Counted from the first letter of the stretch, positions 27,290 to 36,579 are shown. The stretch is DNA of 64,000 bases from Litchfieldia sinesaloumensis (GCF_900156865.1 NZ_LT732529.1:3136057-3200056), one strand, 5' to 3'. Notes: generated by a model from the letters alone, not told the origin. Numbers and translations: made by a program.

Positions 27290-27310
27290 GGAAAACAGAA
27301 GAACCGTCCC
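27290..27310 (+). repeat. REP-like inverted end, right of the REP transposase
   Basis: GGAAAACAGAAGAACCGTCCC, inverted relative to 26036-26056. The outer arm of the hairpin is missing and is replaced by an AT-rich run. Confidence 0.75.
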
Positions 27311-27354
27311 TGATTTTTTATTTTTATTTACCTATACTAGAATACAGAATTAGC

Positions 27355-27509
27355 ACTATAACAGTACTACTCCTAAACTATATTTCCTACCGCAACTAAT
27401 TCAAACAAACGATTGATTGAATCATAGATTCAGCCTCATTATTGTACTTAAGGACTAAACAAGCGTTTGTTTGAAAATGTCGTTTTTAAATTTATGATAA
27501 TTAGTACAG
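27355..27509. repeat. Dual-palindrome intergenic repeat, copy B
   Basis: CTATAACAG at the left, box 1 (AAACAAACGATTGATTGAA) at 27403, box 2 (AAACAAGCGTTTGTTTGAAA) at 27457 and GTACAG at 27504. Box offsets of 54 and 47 bases match copies A and C while the spacers differ. Confidence 0.8.
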
Positions 27510-27742
27510 ATTACCGAACTATTCGTACATTCTATTTTACGATAAATACGAATTCCACTTTTCTTTGGTTAATTACATGTTCATTTAACCGGTAAAAACT
27601 GGACAGCTCCATTGTTTTTTATATCTAAATTGTGAACTTTTTGTCGAATACCAACTGTCAGTTGACAACAGCAATTAAATACCAACTATAGTCTGTTTAC
27701 GATTTTGATCTTTTAGGTTTTACTATGCCTAGAGGTGATTTT

Positions 27743-28096
27743 ATGCGCGAAATTGTTGGACTTAGGATACGGAAGTTACGTAAGAAAAGGAAATGGAGTC
27801 AGAAGGAACTTGCTGAAAGGGTTACGATTTCTAAAACTTACATGGGGATGATTGAACGAGCGGAAGCTGGCAATATTTCATACGATATCCTTACCAAGAT
27901 AGCAACTGCACTAGATGTCACCATAGAAGAATTTGGAAGAAATACCGACCTCATCGAAGAGAATAATGCACATAGATTACTACTCGCAGAATATATGGAC
28001 ATGCTTCAGCAGCTAGATCCTGTCCTTCTTAAGGAACTTATCAAAGTTACACCACATTTATTAGAATCATTTAAATATATTCGGTCAATGAAATAA
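27743..28096 (+). CDS. Xre-family transcriptional regulator
   Basis: The start is placed at MREIVGLRIRK (ATG at 27743) after AGAGGTG; an upstream ATG lacks a site. Residues 5-65 are a Cro/C1 helix-turn-helix (LRKKRKWSQKELAERVTISKT YMGMIERAEAGNIS read in two parts), like SinR/Rok-type small repressors. The C-terminal 50 residues are helical and may dimerise. It is 117 residues, exactly the length of the second Xre gene at 41535, and the two share nearly the same upstream 45 bases. Target genes are unknown. No partner gene is adjacent in the same direction. Confidence 0.85.
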   Translation: MREIVGLRIRKLRKKRKWSQKELAERVTISKTYMGMIERAEAGNISYDILTKIATALDVTIEEFGRNTDLIEENNAHRLLLAEYMDMLQQLDPVLLKELIKVTPHLLESFKYIRSMK

Positions 28097-28257
28097 TAAG
28101 AAGTTAAAAGTTCCAACAACACCATTTCATTGACCTTGCATCACTTGATTATTACATAATCCCACGCTACACCACTACATTCTCAAAGGTACAAACAATG
28201 AGATATAGCTAACAGCCCACTCCACTGTTTAATCCAAGGACTTATAGTAATCTATCC

Positions 28258-29526
28258 TCAATTTTGTAAACCTTGACCTCTGTCCCAACCTGGAATCTGA
28301 ATCGTAATCTCGGTACCAATACCCTCTTCACTAGTCACCTTTATTTTCCCATTGAGTGAATGGATAATCTGCATGCTAACCATCATACCGAGTCCTGTTC
28401 CTTTTTCTTTTAAGGAGTAGTAAGGTGATCCGAGTCGCTTAAGTTGTTTTGGTGTCATGCCTATCCCTTCGTCTTTTATCGTGACTTCGATAAAGCCATC
28501 CTCACTCTGGAAACATGTAATCCAAACTGAACCGCCATTTGGCATGGATTCAACTGCGTTTTTCAAGATGTTAATAAGGGATTGATTTAGTTTTTGTGGA
28601 TTTGCATGAATCCAACAGTTTTCCTGTACATCTAGTTTGATATCAACATTTTGATTAAGCGTGTACCCTTTAATGATGTTAGCGACACGCTGTAGTTGAT
28701 ACCCTACATCAACTTTTTCAATATTTGTAGAAGGGCTACCAAATGATAAAAAGTCATAGATGATTTGATTGGCACGATCCAATTCATCGATTGAAATTTG
28801 GATGTACTGCTTCTTACTCTTAGGCAAATCAGGTTCGTCGAGAAGTTGTAAAAAACCACGGGTAACCTGCATCGGATTTCTAATTTCATGGGCAAACACG
28901 GTTGAAAGCTGGCTAATCAGTCGTAAGCGCTCTGTATCTTGCATCTCTGAACGCAGTCGATGAATATCTCTGATCGTTTCATATAACGTAACGAGGAAAA
29001 AAGTAACCAACGCTACAAACAGTAGGTGAGTCAGTTGTACGCTAAACGTGTCTAGGTCAAATCCACGTAATACAATCGAAAACGTTATTCCAATCGCGCA
29101 ATAGATAACGGAAAGTACCACTGCGATTGCAATTCTTTTCTCTTTCTTTGAAATAACAAATGATCTTTGTATGAACAAGAGAACCGGAAGGAATACAATT
29201 AAAACAAGAACAGTATTATAAAGTCCCACATTCGTGCCTAAATACAAACGGAAAAGCAATATCACAGATGTCAAAATAATCGTTGGTAATATCCCCCCAT
29301 AAAGACTACCAAGGAGTAAAGGTATAATTCGCAAATCCAATTGAACGGCTTTGCCAATATCCACAGGGAAGAGCATACATAGCAGGACAGAAAGTCCCCA
29401 TAGGATGCACATAACTACATTTCGATTTTTCTCGCTTTTGACCTTCTCCGTTATAAACGTAAAGTAAACAAATATAGGGATGACCAAGAGCGTCACCTGT
29501 AATAAAAAGTCTTTTACTATATTCAT
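28258..29526 (-). CDS. Sensor histidine kinase, KinB-like, with 5TM sensor domain
   Basis: The first 190 residues hold about six membrane helices with the LytS-type 5TM signature (DLRIIPLLLGSLYGGILPT). A HisKA domain follows with the phosphoacceptor in FAHEIRNPMQV, then a HATPase domain with NILKNAVESMP, DEGIGM and GTGLGMMVS. Size and layout match KinB of B. subtilis (about 428 residues), which feeds the sporulation phosphorelay. No response regulator gene is adjacent, as is usual for orphan phosphorelay kinases. The input signal cannot be told; assignment to sporulation is by family. Confidence 0.85.
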   Translation of the reverse strand: MNIVKDFLLQVTLLVIPIFVYFTFITEKVKSEKNRNVVMCILWGLSVLLCMLFPVDIGKAVQLDLRIIPLLLGSLYGGILPTIILTSVILLFRLYLGTNVGLYNTVLVLIVFLPVLLFIQRSFVISKKEKRIAIAVVLSVIYCAIGITFSIVLRGFDLDTFSVQLTHLLFVALVTFFLVTLYETIRDIHRLRSEMQDTERLRLISQLSTVFAHEIRNPMQVTRGFLQLLDEPDLPKSKKQYIQISIDELDRANQIIYDFLSFGSPSTNIEKVDVGYQLQRVANIIKGYTLNQNVDIKLDVQENCWIHANPQKLNQSLINILKNAVESMPNGGSVWITCFQSEDGFIEVTIKDEGIGMTPKQLKRLGSPYYSLKEKGTGLGMMVSMQIIHSLNGKIKVTSEEGIGTEITIQIPGWDRGQGLQN

Positions 29527-29698
29527 CCTAGATACCCTTCCGCTTTCTTATAGACTTTTTGTAATACGAAATCATATATCCTTTTAGATTATACTTTATC
29601 TTCCAACAGTAATAATAGTTCCTCACTGTAAAAATTCTATAAAATTAGAGAATTTATCTAAGCGTAACCACTATTTTCTATTACGACTTAGAAAGTTG

Positions 29699-29716
29699 GA
29701 CAAGGGAACTGTCCCA
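29699..29716 (+). repeat. Short REP-like palindrome (GGGACA family)
   Basis: GGACAAGGGAACTGTCCC, related to the longer palindromes at 31234 and 56541, lies in the gap between the kinase and DUF2062 genes. Confidence 0.5.
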
Positions 29717-29802
29717 ATAGATTCAACCTATGATAAACTAGAACCACTAAAACCTTAGCGATATAGAGTGTTTTGTACGTAGCAATCGGAGGCATAGCAC
29801 AT

Positions 29803-30285
29803 ATGAAGATGAGTCGAAAATTTAAATATAATCTTATGCGATTACTCAGAGTGAAGGATAGCCCACATCAAGTGGCATTAGGTTTCACATTAGGATTTAT
29901 ACCAAATTGGTATCCGACGTTTGGACTTGGTGTGATTCTCTCGGTCGGTCTAGCGAAGATTGTTAGAGTAAATCCAGTGGCAGCCTTTTTAGGTGGTGTT
30001 ATTGGGTCACCCTTGTGGCCTGCATTATTCTTCTTAAATTATAAAGTCGGAGGCCTGCTTCTAGATAGGAGAACGAGAGTCGATGAAATAGAGGATGTTG
30101 ACTATGTAGAAGCTCTCGAACAAACGATAGATGGGGTAAACAGCTTCTTTTCTAAAAGCTATACATTTCTAGCAGGCGCCTTGGTAAATACATTGCTTTT
30201 CTCAATCTTCATGTACATTATCGTTTATTTCCTGTTCAAAGCGTATCGGACGGGTTTATTACGTAGGTTGAGAGGGAAGTTGTAG
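29803..30285 (+). CDS. DUF2062 membrane protein
   Basis: Start at MKMSRKFKYNLMRLL (29803) after GGAGG. The signature is SPHQVALGFTLGFIPNWYPTFGLGVILSVG, written here in overlapping parts: SPHQVALGFTLGFIP, then a helix, then NPVAAFLGGVIGSPLWPALF. Two or three membrane helices are followed by an amphipathic stretch and a final helix (ALVNTLLFSIFMYIIVYFLF). DUF2062 proteins are integral membrane proteins with no settled role, sometimes beside lipid or cell-wall genes; here a carboxypeptidase gene follows about 70 bases downstream on the same strand, so the two may share a transcript. Confidence 0.85.
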   Translation: MKMSRKFKYNLMRLLRVKDSPHQVALGFTLGFIPNWYPTFGLGVILSVGLAKIVRVNPVAAFLGGVIGSPLWPALFFLNYKVGGLLLDRRTRVDEIEDVDYVEALEQTIDGVNSFFSKSYTFLAGALVNTLLFSIFMYIIVYFLFKAYRTGLLRRLRGKL

Positions 30286-30353
30286 ATTTTTCTCTTTAAC
30301 ACTATAAATAACAGATGCCTAACCAAAGAACAAGGAGGCGAATATTTGCAGCG

Positions 30354-31232
30354 ATGAAAAAATGGTTATTTCTAGCAATATTAAGTCTGAGTATTGGTGT
30401 TGTGTTCATATACTCTACCCCTCTACTACATAAAAATCGAGGAACACAGTCTGAAACAAAAGTTGTTTCAAATATGATTCTAAGAGAGCCTCCAGTAAAG
30501 AAAATACAAACCATTGATATAAATGAGGATCAGATTTACCTAGGAGACTTGCTGTTAGTTAACAATACCTTCCCCATAAAACACGGTAGCATTAAAGAAG
30601 ATATCGTCCCATTATCTTCTATCGAAGGATTGGAGAAACAGTTCGGGACAAGCATTCATTCTATTTCTCTATCAAACGAGGCAGGACTCGAGTTCTTAAA
30701 AATGATGGAGGCAGCGAAAATGGATGGCCTGCTTCACTTCTCTGTAAATAGTGGATTTCGTGGTTTTGAAGAACAAGCAAATCTCTATAAAGAAATGGGA
30801 GCTGCTTACGCCCTACCACCAGGATATAGTGAACATAATCAAGGGTTAGCCATCGATGTCGGTTCAACCTTGATGAAAATGGAACATGCACCTGAAGGGA
30901 AATGGATGGCAGAACATGCGTGGGACTACGGATTTATTCTGCGGTATCCAAAAGGCAAATCGGATATTACGGGAATTGAATATGAACCTTGGCACTTCCG
31001 CTATGTCGGTCTACCCCATAGTGTGATTATGAAGGAAAATAACTTCGTCTTAGAGGAGTACATACAATACCTGAAAGACCATAAGACCGTCTCGACAACC
31101 GTTGACGGTACTGAATACTTCGTCACTTACCACCCTGTCACAGAAAAACTGGAACTGGTAGAGCCTATCTTATCTCAGTATGAGATTTCTGGGAATAATG
31201 TAGATGGGGTTATTGTGACGAGATTTAAATAA
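30354..31232 (+). CDS. D-alanyl-D-alanine carboxypeptidase, VanY/M15B type
   Basis: The start is taken at MKKWLFLAILSLS (30354), which begins a clean signal anchor; AGGAGG lies 15 bases upstream, further than usual, and an ATG 39 bases earlier is an alternative. The M15 domain covers about residues 110-250. Zinc ligands are seen in GYSEHNQGLAIDVG (His and Asp) and EPWHFRYVG (His), with a Glu in YEPWH. The 65 residues after the domain (TVDGTEYFVTYHPV) are beyond the minimal VanY fold. The enzyme trims the terminal D-Ala from peptidoglycan stems outside the cell. No vancomycin-resistance genes are nearby, so ordinary wall maturation is the simplest reading. Confidence 0.88.
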   Translation: MKKWLFLAILSLSIGVVFIYSTPLLHKNRGTQSETKVVSNMILREPPVKKIQTIDINEDQIYLGDLLLVNNTFPIKHGSIKEDIVPLSSIEGLEKQFGTSIHSISLSNEAGLEFLKMMEAAKMDGLLHFSVNSGFRGFEEQANLYKEMGAAYALPPGYSEHNQGLAIDVGSTLMKMEHAPEGKWMAEHAWDYGFILRYPKGKSDITGIEYEPWHFRYVGLPHSVIMKENNFVLEEYIQYLKDHKTVSTTVDGTEYFVTYHPVTEKLELVEPILSQYEISGNNVDGVIVTRFK

Positions 31233-31233
31233 T

Positions 31234-31260
31234 GGGACAGAGGGACAGGTCCCTTGTCCC
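31234..31260 (+). repeat. REP-like palindrome (GGGACA family)
   Basis: GGGACAGAGGGAC, AGGTCC and CTTGTCCC form nested arms of a hairpin just after the carboxypeptidase stop. A related palindrome lies in the same position after the broken DJ-1 copy at 56541. Confidence 0.65.
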
Positions 31261-31276
31261 ACCGTGGCTCGTCCCA

Positions 31277-31801
31277 CTATTTTTGTTCCAACACATTAAT
31301 AAATTCCCTCATATAATCTGGTAGGTCTGGTGGACGGCGGCTTGAAACTAGGTGGCCGTCGGTCACAACAGGTTCGTCATACCAAATTGCACCTGCATTT
31401 TCCATGTCATCCTTTATTCCCGGAGTACTTGTCACTTTTTTCCCTTCCAGTATCTTTGCTGAGATCAATACCCAACCTGCATGACAGATTTGTCCGATTG
31501 GCTTTTTTGCATCGTCCATTTCTTGAAGCATCGATAATACTTCCGGAAACCTACGAATTTTATCTGGCGCCCATCCTCCTGGCACTAAAATGGCATCATA
31601 ATCTTCTGCTTTTATATCACCATACGCATATTCAGATGTGGCAGGTACCCCGTATTTCCCAATATACTTCTGATTCGCTTCTTCACCAACAAAATCAACA
31701 ACTGCCCCTTCTTCTCTAAGCCTCAAAACGGGGTACCATAATTCTAAATCTTCAAAGTCATGATGAATAAGACTGATAATCTTTTTTCCCTTTAATCGCA
31801 T
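31277..31801 (-). CDS. DJ-1/PfpI-family protein, YfkM/YraA-like
   Basis: The 174-residue protein has the family's nucleophile elbow with Cys in GQICHAGWVLISA and the supporting Glu at the end of strand 1. Segments LVPGGWAPDKIRRFPEV and SSRRPPDLPDYMREFI mark the PfpI subgroup known in Bacillus as general stress proteins (YfkM/YraA), sometimes credited with protease or deglycase activity. It is a single gene facing the carboxypeptidase. A decayed paralogue without the active-site Cys lies at 56568-56824. Confidence 0.9.
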   Translation of the reverse strand: MRLKGKKIISLIHHDFEDLELWYPVLRLREEGAVVDFVGEEANQKYIGKYGVPATSEYAYGDIKAEDYDAILVPGGWAPDKIRRFPEVLSMLQEMDDAKKPIGQICHAGWVLISAKILEGKKVTSTPGIKDDMENAGAIWYDEPVVTDGHLVSSRRPPDLPDYMREFINVLEQK

Positions 31802-32005
31802 TACAAAACCATCCTTTCTATTATCGTTTCATTAATACTAACATTTCCTAGCGCGTTCTCAAACAGCTGACTATTTGAATGCACATTCATGGCTCTTTTG
31901 TAGAATTTTTGAGGCATTGGACCCATTCATCTATTTTCAACTCACCTAGTACCGAAGTATTACATAACCCTCATTCTGCATATGGTGTAGTAAGGGGGCG
32001 AGTGC

Positions 32006-33718
32006 GTGAAAAAGTTTACAGGGGTACTACTTCTATTTATGTGTTTTTTTATCGGAGCTTCTGTTACGGAGGGAGAGTCCAACCAGTTAATTATCATTAA
32101 CAAACGGACGAATCAGCTTGCTTTCTTTGAGAATGGACAGCTGGTGAGGACGTTTAAGGTGGCCACGGGTAAATATGATAGCCAAACACCTGTGGGTACC
32201 TTTCCGATTGTGAATAAAATCAAGAATCGTCCCTATTATACGGCTAATATCCCTGGGGGCGACCCACGAAATCCGTTAGGTGATCGTTGGCTAGGCCTTG
32301 ACGCGAGAGGGACTTATGGAACCACTTATGCCATTCATGGAAACAATAATCCAGCTTCAATCGGCACCTATGCAAGCAAAGGCTGTGTACGGATGTATGA
32401 TGAGGAAATCCACTGGTTATTTGATCGCATCCAGCTTTATACAAACGTCGTGATTACGAACTCATCTAGCTCATTTGAAGAAATTGCTGCCTCACATGGC
32501 TACAGCCCATACAGCAAACTTCAGTCAGTCAATGTCAGCCATTCTAGTCCACAACCGGAAGACACCGCAGTAACCGTTACGGCTAAAACACCTTCCAACA
32601 TCCCCTCCTCCTATCGGTTTGAGGTCTTTGATGGAGAGAAATGGGCCACTGTACAGGATTATTCTAAATCTAACAAGTTAGTATGGAAACCAAAGACTGC
32701 TGGCACCTATAACATAAGAGTCAGGGTAAAAAGTGATAAATCAGATAAGGCCTTTGATGATGAAAAAATAATTCCTTATACTATATATAAGCCGGCAAAG
32801 CTAGAAACAGTTAATGTTGAAAAAGAAAGCCCGCAACCCGTTCACACTTCAATTAACTTCAAAGCAACAACAAACATTCCAAATGACAATCTTGTAAAAT
32901 TCTTAGTCCAAACTGGAGACATATGGGAAACAATTCAAGACTATTCGGAGTCATCTGAGCTTTCATGGAAGCCGACTAATCCAGGTACCTATAATATAAA
33001 GTTCCAAACAAAACACAAACTCTCGAACAACGAGTATGACGATGAATCAGAACTGAACTATGTCATCTTTCAACCAGCTACTATTTCTTCCCTTACAACC
33101 GATAAAAATGAACCTCAACCCATTCATACGCCAATCACAATAAATGCCACAACTAATAATGACTCATCTAACCTAGTAAAATTTAGCGTTTTTGATGGTG
33201 AAAGCTGGAGCACACTTCAAGACTTTTCACCTACGAAAACAGCAGTCTGGAATCCTACCGATTCAGGGGTCTATAAAATTAAGGTACAAGTAAAGCACGA
33301 GCTCTCACGTGAAGTATTTGATTCAGAAAAGGAGCTTACCTATACTGTATTTAAACCCGCTTCGATTGAAAGTATTATCTCATACGGAAGCAACCTTCTA
33401 TCCGTGGACAATAAAATAGAAATAACAGCTGCAGTAAATGACCCAGAAGATCTAGAATATCAGTTTTTCATATACAAAGGAACACAACTTATCGAAAGCA
33501 AGGGCTACTCACCTGTAAACAATCTATCCTGGACTCCAACCAAACCCGGTTCATACAAAATAAGGGTAGAAAGCAAACACAAGCTCTCAAACAATGCGTA
33601 CGATGATTCACAAGAAATCCCATTTTTCGTATTCCGGTCAGTCCCGCTTGATGCTGTGGTACCATCAGAAACTAAGGTGAAAGGAGATCGAACTATCTTG
33701 CTAAAGAAAAGGCTTTAG
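32006..33718 (+). CDS. L,D-transpeptidase (YkuD) with four C-terminal repeats
   Basis: The GTG start follows AAGGGGGCGAG. A signal peptide (residues 1-24) precedes a YkuD domain (about 25-155) whose catalytic segment is HGNNNPASIGTYASKGCVRM, with the nucleophile Cys and its His. Four units of about 90 residues follow (about 170-265, 266-358, 359-450, 451-545), each with the pattern F-x-V-x-[DT]G-x-x-W and LSWKPTNPGTY-like turns, as in triple-Tyr (Y_Y_Y) beta-sandwich domains. The enzyme forms 3-3 cross-links or attaches proteins to the wall; the repeats may bind wall polymer. A fragment of its 5' end recurs at 43846. Confidence 0.92.
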   Translation: MKKFTGVLLLFMCFFIGASVTEGESNQLIIINKRTNQLAFFENGQLVRTFKVATGKYDSQTPVGTFPIVNKIKNRPYYTANIPGGDPRNPLGDRWLGLDARGTYGTTYAIHGNNNPASIGTYASKGCVRMYDEEIHWLFDRIQLYTNVVITNSSSSFEEIAASHGYSPYSKLQSVNVSHSSPQPEDTAVTVTAKTPSNIPSSYRFEVFDGEKWATVQDYSKSNKLVWKPKTAGTYNIRVRVKSDKSDKAFDDEKIIPYTIYKPAKLETVNVEKESPQPVHTSINFKATTNIPNDNLVKFLVQTGDIWETIQDYSESSELSWKPTNPGTYNIKFQTKHKLSNNEYDDESELNYVIFQPATISSLTTDKNEPQPIHTPITINATTNNDSSNLVKFSVFDGESWSTLQDFSPTKTAVWNPTDSGVYKIKVQVKHELSREVFDSEKELTYTVFKPASIESIISYGSNLLSVDNKIEITAAVNDPEDLEYQFFIYKGTQLIESKGYSPVNNLSWTPTKPGSYKIRVESKHKLSNNAYDDSQEIPFFVFRSVPLDAVVPSETKVKGDRTILLKKRL

Positions 33719-33741
33719 AATCAGCATCTGTTCTATTAAAA

Positions 33742-33782
33742 AAAGTGGGTCATTAAGCATATCCTTATGACCCACCTTTTTA
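33742..33782 (+). terminator. Terminator after the L,D-transpeptidase gene
   Basis: AAAGTGGGTCAT and ATGACCCAC form a stem around a 13-base loop and end in CTTTTT. Confidence 0.9.
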
Positions 33783-34001
33783 GGAATATACCAAGGTCTA
33801 CATTAAATATGTTATGATGTTACAAAAAGAAAACTGATAAGAATAAAAGTCTCACAAGCTATTCTATCTACTAGAAGATGAAAAAAGTGCATTTTGAATA
33901 AAAACTAAACTAGCAATTTAATCGGTAATGTTTTACCAAAACAACTCGCAAATATTAAGTCTAGTTACATATGATAAAGCTGAAAAAACAGGGAGAAAAT
34001 C

Positions 34002-34829
34002 ATGCTATTATTCTTAAATTTTTTAAAGAAAAAAAAGAATGAGGAAAAAGCTAAAGAGGCTGATGCGACCACGATAGAATCCAAAAGAGATAATAAACAG
34101 GTTGCCACTAGAAAAGGTGAAATAGGAGAATACAAAATTGATATTCAACTTGATCAACTACCGAAGGATTATCGGTATTTAAGTGATCTCCTCGTAAAGA
34201 ACCCGAAAGCCAAGTCAGGCTATTCACAAATCGACCATGTGGTATTAACTCCATACGGCATTTTTGTCATTGAAACTAAAAATTACCAAGGAACCATCTA
34301 CGGCGGGAACGATCAAAAAACATGGTTAGTTAATGGGAAGTTTAAAATGATGAACCCTTTTGTGCAAAACTACGGACATATTAAAGCATTAACAGCATTA
34401 CTTGATAAAAAGTACCATGACTTATTTATCTCAATGGTATCTTTTACAAAACGCTGCACATTCAAAGTAGATTTGGATTACCGTAAAATAGCATCCAATG
34501 AAATTATAGTATATGATATCGAGTTGTCAGAGTTTATCTTTCGGAAGGTCTCGGTATTGAGGATTCAACACAAAGAACCTCTCCTAACTAATGTTGATAT
34601 CACAACTATTTACAATTCTTTTTCAAACGCAAATATTACAGATTCATCAGTGAGAGAGTATCATAGACGTGCATTAAACACGAATTCATCAAAAGAAAAC
34701 GCTAATCTCAGCTCAATATGTTCAATTTGCAATAAACCTGTTTCAGATAAAGTTAAGGCGTATTGTTTAACCAATAAGAAATTCAAAGGAAAAATCTATT
34801 GTTATGATCATCAAAATATTAAGAGATAA
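34002..34829 (+). CDS. NERD-domain protein with C-terminal zinc ribbon
   Basis: The ATG follows AGGGAGAAAATC. After a short hydrophobic start and a Lys-rich linker, the NERD domain (about 45-160) shows GEIGEYKIDIQL, SQIDHVVLTPYGIFVIETKN and the later NPFVQNYGH, which contain the Asp, Glu and Lys residues of a nuclease-like active site. The last 45 residues carry CSICNKPVSDKVKAYC and CYDHQ, a zinc ribbon. Family members are thought to act on DNA, often as accessory nucleases; the substrate is unknown. It has no same-strand partner. Confidence 0.88.
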   Translation: MLLFLNFLKKKKNEEKAKEADATTIESKRDNKQVATRKGEIGEYKIDIQLDQLPKDYRYLSDLLVKNPKAKSGYSQIDHVVLTPYGIFVIETKNYQGTIYGGNDQKTWLVNGKFKMMNPFVQNYGHIKALTALLDKKYHDLFISMVSFTKRCTFKVDLDYRKIASNEIIVYDIELSEFIFRKVSVLRIQHKEPLLTNVDITTIYNSFSNANITDSSVREYHRRALNTNSSKENANLSSICSICNKPVSDKVKAYCLTNKKFKGKIYCYDHQNIKR

Positions 34830-35283
34830 TATTGAAAGAAGTAGATAGAACATGTCATTTTGCAAAACGGATGTCACGTCTATTTGATGCAAATTTGATT
34901 TTTTCCATGTTCCAAATATCTAATTGTGAAGGAGTACTCGTAATAATAGAAAGGTAACCATTTCCGTTTTATTAAAATACCTTCTTTGCATAAAGTCTAA
35001 TCGATGAATCCTTGTAATCTTGAATTTAGACAAGTGCGGATCTTCACGTTACGAAATGGAAAGTTCCATACTTATATTTACATGTATATTTATATCTCAG
35101 TGACGTTACCAGTTATAAATTTCAAGGTCAAAGTAATAGATGTTGTAGTACAGTTACTTTGGAATAATTGTATGCTCCCAGATGACAATATATAGGCGAA
35201 ATGCATGGATATAATGCGAGTGTCTCTAAATTTATAGAAAAGGTATAAAATCGCGTTCCGAATTTATACCTTCCCCAAACATA
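34830..35283. other. Gene-free gap
   Basis: About 450 AT-rich bases between the NERD gene and the opposite sugar-binding lipoprotein gene. Apart from a terminator at 35236-35271 I see nothing that can be named. Confidence 0.6.
35236..35271 (-). terminator. Terminator after the sugar-binding lipoprotein gene
   Basis: On the minus strand GGTATAAATTCG and CGATTTTATACC form an imperfect stem followed by TTTTC. Confidence 0.75.
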
Positions 35284-36579
35284 TTATCTGTCTCTTCCGA
35301 GTGCCTCGTTAGCTTGTTGTCTAAATTTCTTTGCACCTTCTTCTGGTGTTATTGCTTTAAATAAGATTTCTTCTGAAATACTTTTTAATGCCTTTATTAC
35401 CTCTGCAGAACCAGCAGGTTTTGGTGGTTCTGACGGCCCCGCAAATCCCTTCGCTTTTTCGACAAAATCAAACACTCTACGTTCAGTTTCTGATAGAACA
35501 TCTTTCATACCTTCTACTACTTCAGAAGATAAAGGAACCCCTCGTTCACCTTTAATGATCTTATTTGCCTCTTTATTGTTTGTATAAAAATCAATGAACT
35601 TAGCTGCTAGTTCTTTATGTTCTGAGTTTTTACTTATTGACCAAAATGCACCCGTATTTAAGAAAATGGATTCAGAACCATGAGGGGGGAGGTTAAGTGA
35701 TAATGGATTCTCTGTTAGTTGTGAGAAACCGATATACTGGTTAGACCAGTTCCATGTTACGGATGCATCACCTTTAACAATAAATTCATCTTCCATTCCC
35801 TTTAGTTGACTTTGAACATCAGGAGTAGGAAATGCTCCAGCTTCAACTAATCGTAATTGCATGCTAAAGTAATCTACAAAAAGTTGATCATCTTCATACC
35901 CTAGAGCTTTCCCATCCTCCCTATAAAAAAGTTCACCTTTAGTTCGTAAATAGTATGGAAAAAATACGTCTGGTGGGTACATTCCATTCGTTGCGTATTT
36001 ACCAGTCTTTTCATGAACTTGTATAGCAAATTCTTCAAAGTCATCCCATGTCCAGTTAACATCATCAATTTTAACCCCAGCCTCATCTATCAGATTATCA
36101 TTAGAAACTACAGACATTACTGTAGCCCCAAATGAAAAGCCATAGAGTTTATCATCAATTTTGCCACTCACTAGGAAATCCTTATTAATAGAGCTTGTAT
36201 CGATTGTTCCATCATCTATAAACGGGGTTAGGTCAGCTAGTTGACCATTTTCTCCATATTGAGAAATATATGCACCATCCATTTGAATGATATCTGGCAA
36301 GGAATTACCAGCTGCCATAGGGGCTAGTTTTTTCCAGTAATCATCCCAACTAGCATATTCAGGTTCTATTTTCACACCGGGATTTTCCTTTTCAAACATC
36401 TTAATCAGTTCCAGGGTATAATCATGGCGCGGTTGTCCTCCCCACCAGGTCATTCTGAGAGTGATTTCCTCAGTGTCATCTTTCCCTGTTTTGGAAGACT
36501 CTTCCACAGTTCCGCTACTACATGCAGCCATTGAAATAAATACTAATAATGAGACAATTGCTAACAGCCATTTCTTCAA
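35284..36579 (-). CDS. Extracellular solute-binding lipoprotein, family 1 (sugar ABC)
   Basis: The start is a TTG at 36579 preceded by AGGAGGGG at eight bases. Signal peptide and lipobox AACSS are followed by a family-1 binding fold (MTWWGGQPRHDYTLELIKMF, YASWDDYWKKLAPMAAGNSL). Such proteins bind oligosaccharides for CUT1 transporters, as YesO does in B. subtilis rhamnogalacturonan uptake. No permease or ATPase gene lies near it, so it must use partners elsewhere. It is divergent from, and may serve with, the PL11 lyase at 37466. Substrate inferred from that neighbour only. Confidence 0.85.
   Translation of the reverse strand: MKKWLLAIVSLLVFISMAACSSGTVEESSKTGKDDTEEITLRMTWWGGQPRHDYTLELIKMFEKENPGVKIEPEYASWDDYWKKLAPMAAGNSLPDIIQMDGAYISQYGENGQLADLTPFIDDGTIDTSSINKDFLVSGKIDDKLYGFSFGATVMSVVSNDNLIDEAGVKIDDVNWTWDDFEEFAIQVHEKTGKYATNGMYPPDVFFPYYLRTKGELFYREDGKALGYEDDQLFVDYFSMQLRLVEAGAFPTPDVQSQLKGMEDEFIVKGDASVTWNWSNQYIGFSQLTENPLSLNLPPHGSESIFLNTGAFWSISKNSEHKELAAKFIDFYTNNKEANKIIKGERGVPLSSEVVEGMKDVLSETERRVFDFVEKAKGFAGPSEPPKPAGSAEVIKALKSISEEILFKAITPEEGAKKFRQQANEALGRDR

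Larger units (their letters stand above)
26036..27310 (-). mobile_element. REP-transposase (RAYT) mini-element with REP-like inverted ends
   Basis: A single Y1 transposase gene is bounded by a 21-bp inverted pair (26036-26056 and 27290-27310) that belongs to a palindrome family scattered through the window. This is the arrangement expected of a REP/RAYT unit. No target duplication is evident at the outer edges. Confidence 0.6.
26915..27742. other. Gene-free gap with repeats
   Basis: This 828-base gap holds the right REP-like end (27290) and dual-palindrome copy B (27355). The part from 26933 to 27280 has no supported gene. The last 50 bases are a leader closely matching the one before the Xre gene at 41535. 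Confidence 0.6.

Noticed and set aside
30315-31232. Vancomycin-resistance role for the VanY-type gene
   Set aside because: No vanHAX or vanRS genes are present; ordinary M15 carboxypeptidases are common in Bacillaceae.
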